In this document: positions 1-8,779 of the stretch, piece after piece
Numbering within the stretch: the stretch's first letter is position 1
Layout: the number at the start of each line of letters is the position of its first letter
Assembly: GCF_900101875.1 (NCBI RefSeq)
Contig: NZ_FNAI01000003.1
Span: forward strand, 310,001-374,000
Source: Mucilaginibacter pineti
Lineage (GTDB): Bacteria > Bacteroidota > Bacteroidia > Sphingobacteriales > Sphingobacteriaceae
DNA length: 64,000 bases
Direction: 5' to 3'
Made by a program: the position numbers and the translations under genes
Notes under the pieces: model-generated
What the model saw: the letters and a program-made list of their open reading frames with translations, nothing else
Told to the model about the DNA's origin: nothing
Database searches by the model: none

Positions 1-69
1 TTTTACAATGTAAGAAGAGTTGGCTGGCGCTTGGTGAGTAATTCATTTTTAAGTCCTAAATCGAAATAA
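1..69 (+). CDS. C-terminal end of an upstream gene (partial)
   Basis: The first reading frame is open from base 1 to a TAA at 67-69 and gives 22 residues ending in FLSPKSK. It precedes a gene cluster on the same strand by 23 bases. The Arg/Trp-rich tail (RRVGWRL) would suit the end of a cell-envelope or glycosyltransferase protein, but this is too short to assign. It could be a chance open frame. Confidence 0.35.
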   Translation, partial: FYNVRRVGWRLVSNSFLSPKSK

Positions 70-92
70 TAACAATCCCCTAAACATTCGCT

Positions 93-1049
93 ATGTCAGA
101 AAAAATCATCGTCGTTACCGGTGGAGCTGGATTCGTTGGATCTAATCTTATAAAAAAACTCAATGAAAATTCAATTACTAAAATAATCGTCATTGATGAT
201 TACGATGAGAGAAAATTGAAAAATATAAAAGATTGTTCTTTTATAGATTACATCTCTTATAAAAATGGGGTTAAAGAAATCGGCGAACAGATCAGCAAAT
301 ATGATATATCTGCTGTGCTGCATATCGGAGCCAATGCGGATGTATTGATTCGCGATGCAAACATTATGTTCGACTTGAACTATGAACATTCAAAGTTCTA
401 TTTGAATTATTGCCTTGAAAAGAAAATTCCGCTTATTTATGCGTCAAGTTCAGCCATTTATGGTAATTCAAATAACTGCGTTATTGAAAATGAATTTGAA
501 GATCCACATAATGTTTACGCCTGGTCGAAATGGATGTTTGATAAGTTGGTTTTGAACAATATAGAGAACTACCATTCAAAAGTGATAGGGTTAAGGTTCT
601 TCAATATTTTTGGTATGGGTGAATTTCATAAGGATAAAAATGCCAGCCTTCCGCATCGGTTCTATCAATTTATTAACGAAAACGGATTTATTGACCTTTT
701 TGACAGGGAGATATTGAGAGATTATGTATGGGTAGAGGATGTTACTCAAATTATAATTGATATTTTGTTTCAAGATGATTGGAAAAATGGCATTTATAAC
801 CTGGGATCCGGCACACCCATTTCTCATGAATCCCTCGCGCAGATAACGACAGAAATCTTTGTAGCGCGACAGCTTAAATCCAGCGGTGATGATCTTATCA
901 AAAAAATAGCCATGCCGGAAAATTTACTGGGAAGTTTTCAGTTTTTTACCAAAGCAGAAAATCTCGAACCGAGGATTGCGAAATACACTGCTAATAATAA
1001 GGAAAAGGTTAAAAGTTACATTAATGAATTGATCGACTTCCATCAATAG
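93..1049 (+). CDS. ADP-/NDP-heptose 6-epimerase-like (HldD/RfaD family) NAD-dependent epimerase
   Basis: Extended short-chain dehydrogenase of 318 aa. The Rossmann nucleotide motif GGAGFVG lies at residues 10-16, and the catalytic pair is Y142 and K146 in YAWSK, with SSSAIYG before it. The segment RFFNIFGMGEFHKDKNAS matches the HldD pattern, where the enzyme converts D-glycero- to L-glycero-D-manno-heptose on a nucleotide carrier. Downstream gmhA, hddC and gmhB supply a nucleotide-activated manno-heptose, so the substrate may be GDP-heptose rather than the ADP-heptose of lipopolysaccharide core synthesis; that is inference. The next gene starts 7 bases after the stop, so the two are probably cotranscribed. 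Family assignment is firm, exact substrate is not. Confidence 0.8.
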   Translation: MSEKIIVVTGGAGFVGSNLIKKLNENSITKIIVIDDYDERKLKNIKDCSFIDYISYKNGVKEIGEQISKYDISAVLHIGANADVLIRDANIMFDLNYEHSKFYLNYCLEKKIPLIYASSSAIYGNSNNCVIENEFEDPHNVYAWSKWMFDKLVLNNIENYHSKVIGLRFFNIFGMGEFHKDKNASLPHRFYQFINENGFIDLFDREILRDYVWVEDVTQIIIDILFQDDWKNGIYNLGSGTPISHESLAQITTEIFVARQLKSSGDDLIKKIAMPENLLGSFQFFTKAENLEPRIAKYTANNKEKVKSYINELIDFHQ

Positions 1050-1056
1050 TCAAATA

Positions 1057-2169
1057 ATGAAAGTATTTTATTTATCTTCTTCCGCATTTTCAGATAACCA
1101 GACGAGTATGCTGCATCTTTTTTCCAGCGAATACACGATCACTTATGGTGTAATTATTCCATACGCCAATTCTAATTACTCCTATGAAGAGCTGGCAACT
1201 TATTGTAAAGACAAAAATTTGGATTTTTTACCTTTTCAATTAAAGCATCGTTTTAGAGACCCAAGGGTGATATTAACCTATTTAAAAGTAATAAAAGCCG
1301 TCAAGTCGCTCAAGCCAGATATTATATTTTTTGCAAACTTTGACCAGGTTTATATCAATATGCTTTTGTTATTGATTGATAAAGACCGTACAATCATTGG
1401 GGTACATGATGTTTCCAATCATAGTAATATCAGCTTTGGCCGCTTAAAAAGCCTTTCAAAAGATATCTTGCTGAAAAATTTCAAATACTTTTTAACCTAT
1501 TCTAAGCTACAGAGAGGTATATTACTAAGGTCCTATCCGGATAAAACAGCATTTACCATTCCGTTGCCGTTGATCAATTTCGGGAAACTACCGGAGAAAG
1601 CCAACAAATTACAGGTTACAACTTTTTTGTTTTTTGGGTTCATTGCACCTTACAAGGGATTGGATCTTTTGCTTGCCGCCGTAAGCAGAATATCCAAGGT
1701 TAATAAAGACTTTCGATTAATTGTTGCTGGTAGAACTAATGACTGGGATGAAGTGTACAAGCCCTTAATTGACGATGAATCTGTAGTGCAAACTGAAATC
1801 AGGTATGTGAACAACGATGAAATCCCTACATTCTTCGCAAACGCAGACTACGTGGTTTTACCATATAGAGATACTACGCAGAGTGGCCCGTTAATGATCG
1901 CTTATAACTATAATGTTCCGGTCATTGCGAGTGATGCCGAAGGATTTAAAGAGTTTTTTGAACCGGGTATTACAGGATATACATTTGAACTGGGTAACCC
2001 ACTCAATTTAGATGAGGTACTATTAGCTGCTATAGAACGAACCCCGGAAGATTATGCCAACCTTAAAAAGCGACTTGAAAAATACAAAAACCAACATTTT
2101 TCTAATGATCAGTTGATTGATCGATATGAGAGAATGTTTGATCAAGTATCATCCAGCTTCACAAAATAA
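1057..2169 (+). CDS. Glycosyltransferase family 4 (GT-B)
   Basis: 370 aa GT-B glycosyltransferase. The C-terminal half carries the GT4 features: GFIAPYKGLDLLLAA (start of the nucleotide-sugar domain), an LPYRDTTQSGP segment and the following NVPVIASDAEGFKEFF loop. The usual E-x7-E donor motif is in the variant form with QSGP, as in a GT4 subgroup. No signal peptide or membrane segment is visible, so it probably acts at the inner face of the cytoplasmic membrane on a lipid-linked glycan. Donor and acceptor cannot be told from sequence; a heptose or mannose donor fits the neighbours. Confidence 0.85.
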   Translation: MKVFYLSSSAFSDNQTSMLHLFSSEYTITYGVIIPYANSNYSYEELATYCKDKNLDFLPFQLKHRFRDPRVILTYLKVIKAVKSLKPDIIFFANFDQVYINMLLLLIDKDRTIIGVHDVSNHSNISFGRLKSLSKDILLKNFKYFLTYSKLQRGILLRSYPDKTAFTIPLPLINFGKLPEKANKLQVTTFLFFGFIAPYKGLDLLLAAVSRISKVNKDFRLIVAGRTNDWDEVYKPLIDDESVVQTEIRYVNNDEIPTFFANADYVVLPYRDTTQSGPLMIAYNYNVPVIASDAEGFKEFFEPGITGYTFELGNPLNLDEVLLAAIERTPEDYANLKKRLEKYKNQHFSNDQLIDRYERMFDQVSSSFTK

Positions 2170-2216
2170 TCTTTCGTTGCGTTTTAACGCGGCAAATCAA
2201 TGAATGTAGTATCTCT

Positions 2217-3311
2217 ATGGCAAATATCTTAATAACAGCTCCCTGGCTCGACGAAAATAAAACGGTAAGCGGCGTATCTACTGTAGTTCGTACGATTATG
2301 GAGAACAATGACTCGCAACATGTTTATCATCATTTCAGAATGGGTAAAAGTGATGGTCAAAAAAAAAACTTGACATGGTTTATTGAACAATTTTTGCTTT
2401 ATCCTAAGTTATTTTTAGTTTTACTTAACCGAAGAATAAGCATCTTGCATTTAAATACGGCTTTTGAAAAGAACGCCTTGATACGGGACTATTTTGCTTA
2501 TATCATTGCAAAAAAAATTCTTAAAAAAACGATTTTTCTGCATATCCATGGTGGTTACTACCTCATGCAACCGCTTCAAAGAGATACTTTTCTGTACAAC
2601 GTAGCAAAAAAAATGTTACATGGATCTGATTTAAGATTTGTCCTGAGCCCGATTGAAGATAACAAGATCAACGAGGACTATGATATCAGATGTACGATAC
2701 TTCCTAATGCGATCCCATCTCCTGCTACAATAGACAGAAAAAACTTTGAGTCAAAGCTCAAATTAATTTACTTAGGCCGATTGGTTCGTTCAAAAGGTAT
2801 TTTTGTTCTTTTAGAAGCCTTGGCAGAGTTAGGTCCTGAGATAGATAATTTCGAATTTAATATTTATGGAGCGGGTGCGGATAAGGAAGAATTTTTGGAA
2901 AAAATCAAGGATGTTAAAGATCTTAATTATAAATACCGGGGCGTTATCAAAGGACAGGACAAACTTGATGTCTTAAAACAATCGCACATTTTTTTACTGC
3001 CATCTTTGTCAAGTGAAGGCTTGCCTATGGCATTATTGGAAGCAATGAGTTACGGCTGCGTTGTTTTAGTCTCCGATGATGCATCCATGACCTCGGTCGT
3101 TAAAGACAGCTATAATGGATTTATCTTTCCACGAGGTGATAAAAAAGCTTTAATCAATAAATTGAAGGAAATTTTCTCTCATCGGAATAGCCTGTCTGAA
3201 ATAGGCGCTTCAGCAAGTAAAACGGTCTATTCTAATTTTAATATTAGAAGTTACATGACGGCATTGAATGAGTGGGTCGATAAAGCATTAGCCCCAAATA
3301 CTTTAAAATAA
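2217..3311 (+). CDS. Glycosyltransferase family 4 (GT-B)
   Basis: 364 aa GT-B enzyme. The N-terminal domain has HIHGGYY near residues 107-113, and the C-terminal domain has YLGRLVRSKGIFVLLEAL and the canonical E-x7-E motif in EGLPMALLEAMSYG. It follows the previous glycosyltransferase by 47 bases, so the two probably add successive sugars to the same repeat unit or core. No transmembrane segment is seen. The donor sugar is unknown; a retaining GT4 enzyme using GDP- or UDP-sugar is the family expectation. Confidence 0.87.
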   Translation: MANILITAPWLDENKTVSGVSTVVRTIMENNDSQHVYHHFRMGKSDGQKKNLTWFIEQFLLYPKLFLVLLNRRISILHLNTAFEKNALIRDYFAYIIAKKILKKTIFLHIHGGYYLMQPLQRDTFLYNVAKKMLHGSDLRFVLSPIEDNKINEDYDIRCTILPNAIPSPATIDRKNFESKLKLIYLGRLVRSKGIFVLLEALAELGPEIDNFEFNIYGAGADKEEFLEKIKDVKDLNYKYRGVIKGQDKLDVLKQSHIFLLPSLSSEGLPMALLEAMSYGCVVLVSDDASMTSVVKDSYNGFIFPRGDKKALINKLKEIFSHRNSLSEIGASASKTVYSNFNIRSYMTALNEWVDKALAPNTLK

Positions 3312-3527
3312 TTTTTTTTGACCAATACAAATTGAGCAATTAACCAGCGCATATCATAAAAAGCAATGGTAATCTGTTTCTTCTTAATAAAAACCAATGG
3401 ATAGCGGGACAATAGTTAGCTCGATCATTCTTGCCGGATGATTCGAACAGCAATTATTTTCATTTTCCAACAGCGCTACTATATTCAATTTAAAACAAAA
3501 CAACTTTTTTATCATAACTAAAAACAA

Positions 3528-4508
3528 ATGAACAAAACAGCGATCGTATGTGGCGCCGGCGGATTTATTGGCGGCCACTTAGTAAATCAATTAAAAAGTG
3601 AAGGCTATTGGGTGCGAGGTGTGGATATCAAGGCACATGAGTACGGAAATAATAATGCAGACGATTTCGTTGTAGGGGATTTGAGGGACTTTGAGGTTTG
3701 CAAGGCTCTTTTCGATAGGCCAATTGACGAGGTTTATCAGTTAGCTGCGGATATGGGCGGTGCTGGCTATCTTTTCACGGGCGATAATGATGCTGCGGTA
3801 ATGCATAACTCAGCACTCCTTAATCTTAATATGTTGGAGATTAGTCGTTTAAATAACGTTAAGAAGATTTTTTATTCGTCTTCTGCCTGCGTTTATCCTG
3901 AATATAACCAAATGGATGCCGACAATCCAAAGTGCGCTGAAAATACTGTTTATCCTGCCGAACCAGATAGTGAATATGGCTGGGAAAAGTTGTTCAGCGA
4001 GCGACTTTACCTTACCTACCATAAAAATTACAGCATGGAAGTAAGGATAGGTCGTTTTCACAACATTTTCGGTCCACAAGGTACATGGGACGGTGGCAAA
4101 GAAAAAGTTCCCGCTGCTGTTTGCAGAAAAGTTGCCCAGGCAGTTGATGGCGGAGAAATTGAGGTTTGGGGCGATGGGAAACAGACACGTTCATTCCTTT
4201 TTGTTCATGAATGCGTTGAAGCTGTTAGAAGGCTGATGAAAAGTGATTTTTTAGGGCCGGTAAACATCGGATCTGAAGAAATGTTGCCAATTAATGATTT
4301 GGTTCATATGGTAGCTAAAATTGCCAATAAAGATATCAAAATCAAACATATCCCTGGCCCATTAGGTGTGAGAGGTAGAAATTCAGATAATACTCTGATT
4401 CGCGAAAAGCTTGATTGGGCACCTTCACAACCATTACATGAAGGATTGGAAAAAACCTATCAGTGGATTACCGAGCAAGTTGCAAAAGCTAACGAAGTAG
4501 TAATATAA
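3528..4508 (+). CDS. GDP-mannose 3,5-epimerase-like NAD-dependent epimerase
   Basis: 326 aa extended SDR. NAD-binding GAGGFIG lies at residues 9-15 and the catalytic YGWEK is Y150/K154. Several stretches are typical of the GME family: ADMGGAGYLF, SSSACVYPE, RFHNIFGPQGTWDGGKEK and GVRGRNSDNTLI. GME inverts C3 and C5 of GDP-mannose to give GDP-L-galactose or gulose. Bacterial relatives in heptose clusters act on GDP-manno-heptose, which suits the neighbouring gmhA/hddC/gmhB set (inference). The 216-base gap before it may carry its own promoter. The next gene begins 8 bases after the stop. Confidence 0.85.
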   Translation: MNKTAIVCGAGGFIGGHLVNQLKSEGYWVRGVDIKAHEYGNNNADDFVVGDLRDFEVCKALFDRPIDEVYQLAADMGGAGYLFTGDNDAAVMHNSALLNLNMLEISRLNNVKKIFYSSSACVYPEYNQMDADNPKCAENTVYPAEPDSEYGWEKLFSERLYLTYHKNYSMEVRIGRFHNIFGPQGTWDGGKEKVPAAVCRKVAQAVDGGEIEVWGDGKQTRSFLFVHECVEAVRRLMKSDFLGPVNIGSEEMLPINDLVHMVAKIANKDIKIKHIPGPLGVRGRNSDNTLIREKLDWAPSQPLHEGLEKTYQWITEQVAKANEVVI

Positions 4509-4516
4509 TACTCGCG

Positions 4517-4897
4517 ATGGATCTGACTAGGATAGAACACTTAACCCGTTTAATTTACTTAGATGCACATAAAGTTGAGGAAACTCATACATCTCATCAA
4601 TTTGGAATTAAACGGGTTTTAAGCAAAGGATTTGCCGATTTGTTTCAAATAAAACAAATAGCTATTGGAACATTAAATCAAGGGGAAGATATAGCGGAGC
4701 ATGTTCACTTAGATATGGACGAGCATTATTATTTTCTGGAAGGTGAGGGAAAGATGTTTGTAAATGGGCATGAGTTTGCGCTGAAGGAAGGAATTTTTTT
4801 AAATGTTCCGGCAACGGCCAATCACAGTCTCATCTGTAACACGGGAACACTCCGTTTCCTTTACTTTTCCATGGCAGTTGCTGAGAAGGCTATTTAG
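4517..4897 (+). CDS. Single-domain cupin protein
   Basis: 126 aa protein with one cupin fold. The metal-binding motif 1 is seen as HVHLDMDEHYYFLEGEGK (two His, then Glu/Asp and a conserved Gly), followed by motif 2 around NVPATANHSL. Directly downstream of the GME-like epimerase (8-base gap), so it may be an auxiliary isomerase or epimerase for the same sugar, or a sensor of it. Metal-dependent sugar isomerases and epimerases are common in this fold, but no residue set identifies a specific reaction. Confidence 0.75.
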   Translation: MDLTRIEHLTRLIYLDAHKVEETHTSHQFGIKRVLSKGFADLFQIKQIAIGTLNQGEDIAEHVHLDMDEHYYFLEGEGKMFVNGHEFALKEGIFLNVPATANHSLICNTGTLRFLYFSMAVAEKAI

Positions 4898-5008
4898 ACA
4901 TTGAAACAGCTTAAAACACATCCGGCGAATTTTAACAATGCTAATTTTAGCCAACAACCATAAGCAGATCGGCTATTTAAGACAGCGACAATTTCACATT
5001 AAAATATC

Positions 5009-5599
5009 ATGACCCAAGATTTTATCACAACAAAAATCCAAGATAGTATTTCAGTAAAGGTCGCGCTCGCTGCCGACGAAGCGTTAATGAAGTTAATTGA
5101 AACAGCATCAGAAAAAATAACTGGATGCTTTCAAAATGACGGAAAAGTATTGTTTTGTGGCAATGGGGGAAGCGCAGCTGATGCCCAGCACCTGGCAGCG
5201 GAGTTTTCCGGAAGATTTTATATTGACCGGGAGCCTCTTTATGCAGAAGCACTGCATGTTAATAGCTCTTATATCACGGCAGTTGCCAACGACTATTCTT
5301 ATGATGATATTTATGCACGTTTGATAAAAGCTAAAGCCAGAAAGGGAGATGTGTTGGTAGGGATTTCGACCTCTGGTAATTCTGAAAATATTATAAGGGC
5401 ATTTAAGGAGGCAAAGAAAAAAGATGTGTTTACCATCGCTTTAACTGGACAATCCGGCGGCAAGATGAAAAGTGAAGTTGACATCCTAATCAATGTGCCT
5501 TCCAGTGACACCCCAAGGATTCAGGAAAGTCATATTTTGATTGGTCATATTATTTGCGAAATAGTTGAAAACGCGATATTTAAAACCAAAAATGATTAA
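5009..5599 (+). CDS. gmhA: Sedoheptulose 7-phosphate isomerase (SIS domain)
   Basis: 196 aa, the usual GmhA length. The SIS phosphosugar-binding fold shows LFCGNGGSAADAQHLAAEFSG near residues 47-67 and GISTSGNSENII near 112-123, both signature GmhA segments. The enzyme converts sedoheptulose 7-phosphate to D-glycero-D-manno-heptose 7-phosphate in the cytoplasm, the first committed step to activated heptose. Its last codons overlap the start of the nucleotidyltransferase gene (ATGATTAA at 5592-5599), which indicates translational coupling. The kinase for the next step (HddA or HldE) is not in the window. Confidence 0.92.
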   Translation: MTQDFITTKIQDSISVKVALAADEALMKLIETASEKITGCFQNDGKVLFCGNGGSAADAQHLAAEFSGRFYIDREPLYAEALHVNSSYITAVANDYSYDDIYARLIKAKARKGDVLVGISTSGNSENIIRAFKEAKKKDVFTIALTGQSGGKMKSEVDILINVPSSDTPRIQESHILIGHIICEIVENAIFKTKND

Positions 5600-6299
5600 A
5601 GAAGCAATTGTATTAGCCGGCGGCTTTGGCACAAGGCTCCAGTCGGTTGTAAAGGATGTTCCCAAACCAATGGCGATAGTTGCAGGTAAGCCCTTTCTGA
5701 GTCATGTTTTACATTTTTTAAAAAAAAATAATGTAAAAAAGGTTGTTTTAGCTGTAGGCTATAAATATCAATTTATAGAATCCTATGTCATGGATAATTT
5801 ACAAGATATTGACTTGGAGGTTAAGTTTAGTATTGAAAATGAGCCTCTTGGAACAGGTGGGGGGATATATCAGGCCTTTAATCAAATCTCTGGAGAATCC
5901 GCATTCGTTTTAAACGGAGATACCTTTTTTGATACGCCGCTGCAAGATTTAGCGCATGTTATGGAAGCCAATGATGCGGAAATTGTTTTTGCGCTAAAGA
6001 AAGTAGCCAATGGCGAGAGGTATGGAACGGTAAAGCTCAATGAAAATTCGAGTGTTGCCGATTTCTCGGAGAAAAGTTTTTCTGACGAAGTAGTTATAAA
6101 TGGGGGACAATACCTTATGAATAGATCAATCATTGACAGATTCCCGCTAACTGGAAATTTTTCAATCGAAAAAGATGTTTTTCAAAGAGAACTGCCGCAA
6201 ATTAAAGCTTTCGGGAAAATATATGATGGGATATTTATAGACATTGGTATTCCGACTGACTTTGAAAAAGCACAAAATATGTTGCAAAATGTCAGCTGA
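5592..6299 (+). CDS. hddC: D-glycero-D-manno-heptose 1-phosphate guanylyltransferase-like nucleotidyltransferase
   Basis: 235 aa from the ATG at 5592; an in-frame ATG at 5565 lies inside gmhA and the short overlap favours 5592. The nucleotidyltransferase signature AGGFGTRL is at residues 9-16, followed by PKPM, EPLGTGGGI and VLNGDTFFD (metal-binding Asp). In this genetic setting the best fit is HddC, which transfers GMP to heptose 1-phosphate; the same fold also includes glucose- and mannose-1-phosphate nucleotidyltransferases, so GDP versus another nucleotide is inferred from context. It overlaps gmhB by 11 bases. Confidence 0.83.
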   Translation: MIKEAIVLAGGFGTRLQSVVKDVPKPMAIVAGKPFLSHVLHFLKKNNVKKVVLAVGYKYQFIESYVMDNLQDIDLEVKFSIENEPLGTGGGIYQAFNQISGESAFVLNGDTFFDTPLQDLAHVMEANDAEIVFALKKVANGERYGTVKLNENSSVADFSEKSFSDEVVINGGQYLMNRSIIDRFPLTGNFSIEKDVFQRELPQIKAFGKIYDGIFIDIGIPTDFEKAQNMLQNVS

Positions 6300-6816
6300 T
6301 CAGAAATTGTATGATACTTTGTTCTTAGATAGGGATGGAGTAATCAACAAAAAAATCGACTACGGTTATGTACTTAAAATTGATGACATCGAAATATTAA
6401 AAGGCGTGCCCGATTTTTTGCTAAAGATTAAAAGTTCATTCAGACGAATTGTGATAGTCACCAACCAACGTTGTGTGGGTCGAAAGTTGATCTCCATTTC
6501 AACATTAGAGGTCATTAACACAAAAATTAATTCGCTTACCGGTAATTATATAGACCGGTTTTACGTCTGTCCTCATTTATCAGAAGAAAACTGCAATTGT
6601 AGAAAGCCTAAGATTGGCTTATTTTTACAGGCCCTTCGGGATTATCCTATTGATTTTGAAAATTCCTGGATGGTAGGTGATTCAGAAACTGATTTGATTC
6701 CGGCTAAGCAGCTGGGAATCAAATCAGTTTTTATTTCCAAATCATCAAGTGTGTACGCTGATATTACCGTTCCTTCAATCGTAAATTTGCTGACTGTATT
6801 TGACAAACAATCATAA
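6289..6816 (+). CDS. gmhB: D-glycero-D-manno-heptose 1,7-bisphosphate 7-phosphatase (HAD family)
   Basis: 175 aa from the ATG at 6289, which overlaps hddC by 11 bases; the upstream in-frame ATG at 6244 is well inside hddC. HAD motif I is LDRDGVIN (nucleophile D14, D16), motif II VTNQ, and the acidic motif GDSETD is near residue 129. The zinc-binding loop typical of GmhB is seen as CPHLSEENCNCRKPK. It removes the 7-phosphate of heptose bisphosphate. With GmhA and HddC it gives the GDP-heptose route apart from the HddA kinase. It is the last gene of the + strand cluster; the next gene converges 19 bases later. Confidence 0.88.
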   Translation: MSADQKLYDTLFLDRDGVINKKIDYGYVLKIDDIEILKGVPDFLLKIKSSFRRIVIVTNQRCVGRKLISISTLEVINTKINSLTGNYIDRFYVCPHLSEENCNCRKPKIGLFLQALRDYPIDFENSWMVGDSETDLIPAKQLGIKSVFISKSSSVYADITVPSIVNLLTVFDKQS

Positions 6817-6835
6817 ATAAAGCTTTTGGTTTATT

Positions 6836-8215
6836 TTACCAGAAATTATTATAAGCTCCGTTCCAGTTTCTGTAATCTCCAGCTTTTCCAGTAGCTTTGT
6901 ATAATGTATTACTGTAAGCATAATTGTTGTTAACTGATTGGCCTTCAAAAAATACAGTTCCCGTATCACCGCCTCCTTTAGCAGTGATGGTATTTCCTGT
7001 TACTTTGTTTTTGATACTTGAAGACTGAAAATATAAAACACTTCCGCTGGTGCTGCTCTGCATTATATTTCCGGAAATAATACCGTCGTAACAGTTAGTA
7101 AATCTGGCGTTTTGTCCATCCGTTTTCATCGTATTATTTTCAATAAAATACGCATGCGTATCAGCTAAATCAATCGCTCGGATTTTAGTTTTGTCGGTTG
7201 CACTTCCGGTCAGATTAAAAGTGTTATTTTCAATGTACCACATTGATTTTTGTGGTTGATTTCTTAGAGAAGATTCCGCAGGTGTGGGCCCCGAGCCCAG
7301 AATTCCGGTAAATCCGTAAGTATTTGAGGTGAAAGTATTTCCGTTTGTCTGTAAATTGACAGCTCCTGCATTCTCGATGCCGTAATAAACACTTCCAGTT
7401 GTGTTCATTCTCATGTTTAAGAAATAGTTATTATTCACTACGCCATTTAAACTATAGCCCGTTAGAGATACACAAGATGAAGCAGGACCCTTTTGTATGG
7501 TTCCCACATCCTCAAACTTGTTATTTGTAATGTTGTAATTGGTGATTCTGGCTATCATGGGCACATAGAGGTTGTTTTGAAGTTCAACACCAAACCTGCC
7601 TATGCTTTTGAATGTATTGTTATTGATAACAATGTTTTTCGCTACGGCATTTACACCTTCACTAACAACTTTTATTGCATCGCACAAAGTATTTGGGTTT
7701 GAAAAGGAGCAATCATGAATTGCTATTGTATTCATGATGTCGTTGATCCCATAGTTAGCAACAAAAATTAACCCTTCGGTGTCCTCAATTGCGCTTACTT
7801 TGGTAGATTGAAATGTAATAAAGCTAATATCTATATCAGATGTGGTGCCGTAAATTTCAATTATTTTGTTTTGATTAGTAACAAATACAGTACCCGGCTC
7901 TGCATAAATTTTTAAGTTATTAATGTTTTTTATGCTAACGAAATTGGTGAACTTGTAAGTCGCTTTTGGAAAATACAGTGTTACATTGCTTTTTATCAAT
8001 GCCTGTACGTTTTTACTGTTGTCGGCAGGATCGTTTTTAGTGACAGTAGTTACAGCAGCTGCGAATGATGACATTGTCGTATTTCCTACACTTAGTGCGG
8101 GCGCCTTATCGGCTTGATCAACGGTAGTTGAATTTTTTTTGCAACTATAAAAGGATAAAGCGAATAACATTAATAGAATAGTTTTCACAGGGGGACTTGT
8201 AAATGATTTAATCAT
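6836..8215 (-). CDS. Right-handed parallel beta-helix lipoprotein
   Basis: 459 aa. The N-terminus is a lipoprotein signal: basic residues, hydrophobic stretch ILLMLFALSFYSC with the lipidated Cys at about residue 25, then a Thr/Ser/Lys linker. Residues about 90-450 are rich in Asn/Ile/Val ladders (NNNTF, NNKF, ENNTM, GNTITAK) spaced about 22-25 residues, typical of pectate-lyase-like parallel beta-helices. Such proteins are usually surface or periplasmic polysaccharide-binding or -cleaving proteins. No catalytic residues can be named. It converges on the polysaccharide cluster, so a role with that glycan is possible but not shown. Confidence 0.75.
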   Translation of the reverse strand: MIKSFTSPPVKTILLMLFALSFYSCKKNSTTVDQADKAPALSVGNTTMSSFAAAVTTVTKNDPADNSKNVQALIKSNVTLYFPKATYKFTNFVSIKNINNLKIYAEPGTVFVTNQNKIIEIYGTTSDIDISFITFQSTKVSAIEDTEGLIFVANYGINDIMNTIAIHDCSFSNPNTLCDAIKVVSEGVNAVAKNIVINNNTFKSIGRFGVELQNNLYVPMIARITNYNITNNKFEDVGTIQKGPASSCVSLTGYSLNGVVNNNYFLNMRMNTTGSVYYGIENAGAVNLQTNGNTFTSNTYGFTGILGSGPTPAESSLRNQPQKSMWYIENNTFNLTGSATDKTKIRAIDLADTHAYFIENNTMKTDGQNARFTNCYDGIISGNIMQSSTSGSVLYFQSSSIKNKVTGNTITAKGGGDTGTVFFEGQSVNNNYAYSNTLYKATGKAGDYRNWNGAYNNFW

Positions 8216-8779
8216 AGCAATAGGGGGATTTGCGGCTATACGTTTTTAAATTAAAATTGTTTCAAAATTGTTACATTATTTATTACAGACCCGTAACGCT
8301 AATTTTTTTTTAAAATTGTTTAATTAAATAAAAAAATAATTCCGGCGTTTTTTAATTTAAAATATTCGTGGATTAACAAACTATGAATGGTATCGATCCG
8401 CCATGAATTTACTTTAATAATTTAATATTTTATTAATTAATGATGGCTTGGTTGGCTGTCAATTATTTCTTCTTAACAATGAGGCTTCCTTATTTTGCTT
8501 TTTACTTAAATATTCTGAGATCTAAATAGCGAAATTCCGTAGCTGATGCATAAAAATATTTCACCCTTAAGTATTTGATGTTAATTTTTCTTGACTAAAT
8601 AAATTTTAGCCGAACTTATAATATTAATCGAACCAAACTCGATAATAAACTAATATTTTAAATATTTTATTAATAATTACGTATAAACATGTTTTGTATT
8701 TAATAATTAATCATATCTTTATAATATTAAGATTCTCAAATTAACACCAATGAATTTGATAATCCTAAACTTCTAAAAG
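8216..8779. other. AT-rich divergent intergenic region
   Basis: Very AT-rich 564-base spacer between the divergent beta-helix and NRPS genes; no coding frame convinces me. Three copies of AAAATTGTT occur at 8253-8261, 8264-8272 and 8312-8320, close to the start of the beta-helix gene, and may be regulator sites or chance in AT-rich DNA. A possible promoter for the NRPS is listed separately. Confidence 0.5.
8693..8721 (+). promoter_or_regulatory. Possible Bacteroidota-type promoter for the NRPS gene
   Basis: TTTG at 8693-8696 and TATCTTTA at 8714-8721 resemble the -33 TTTG and -7 TAnnTTTG boxes, but the spacer is 17 bases and the last base of the -7 box is off. It lies 58 bases before the ATG at 8780. 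AT-rich DNA gives many such matches. Confidence 0.3.
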
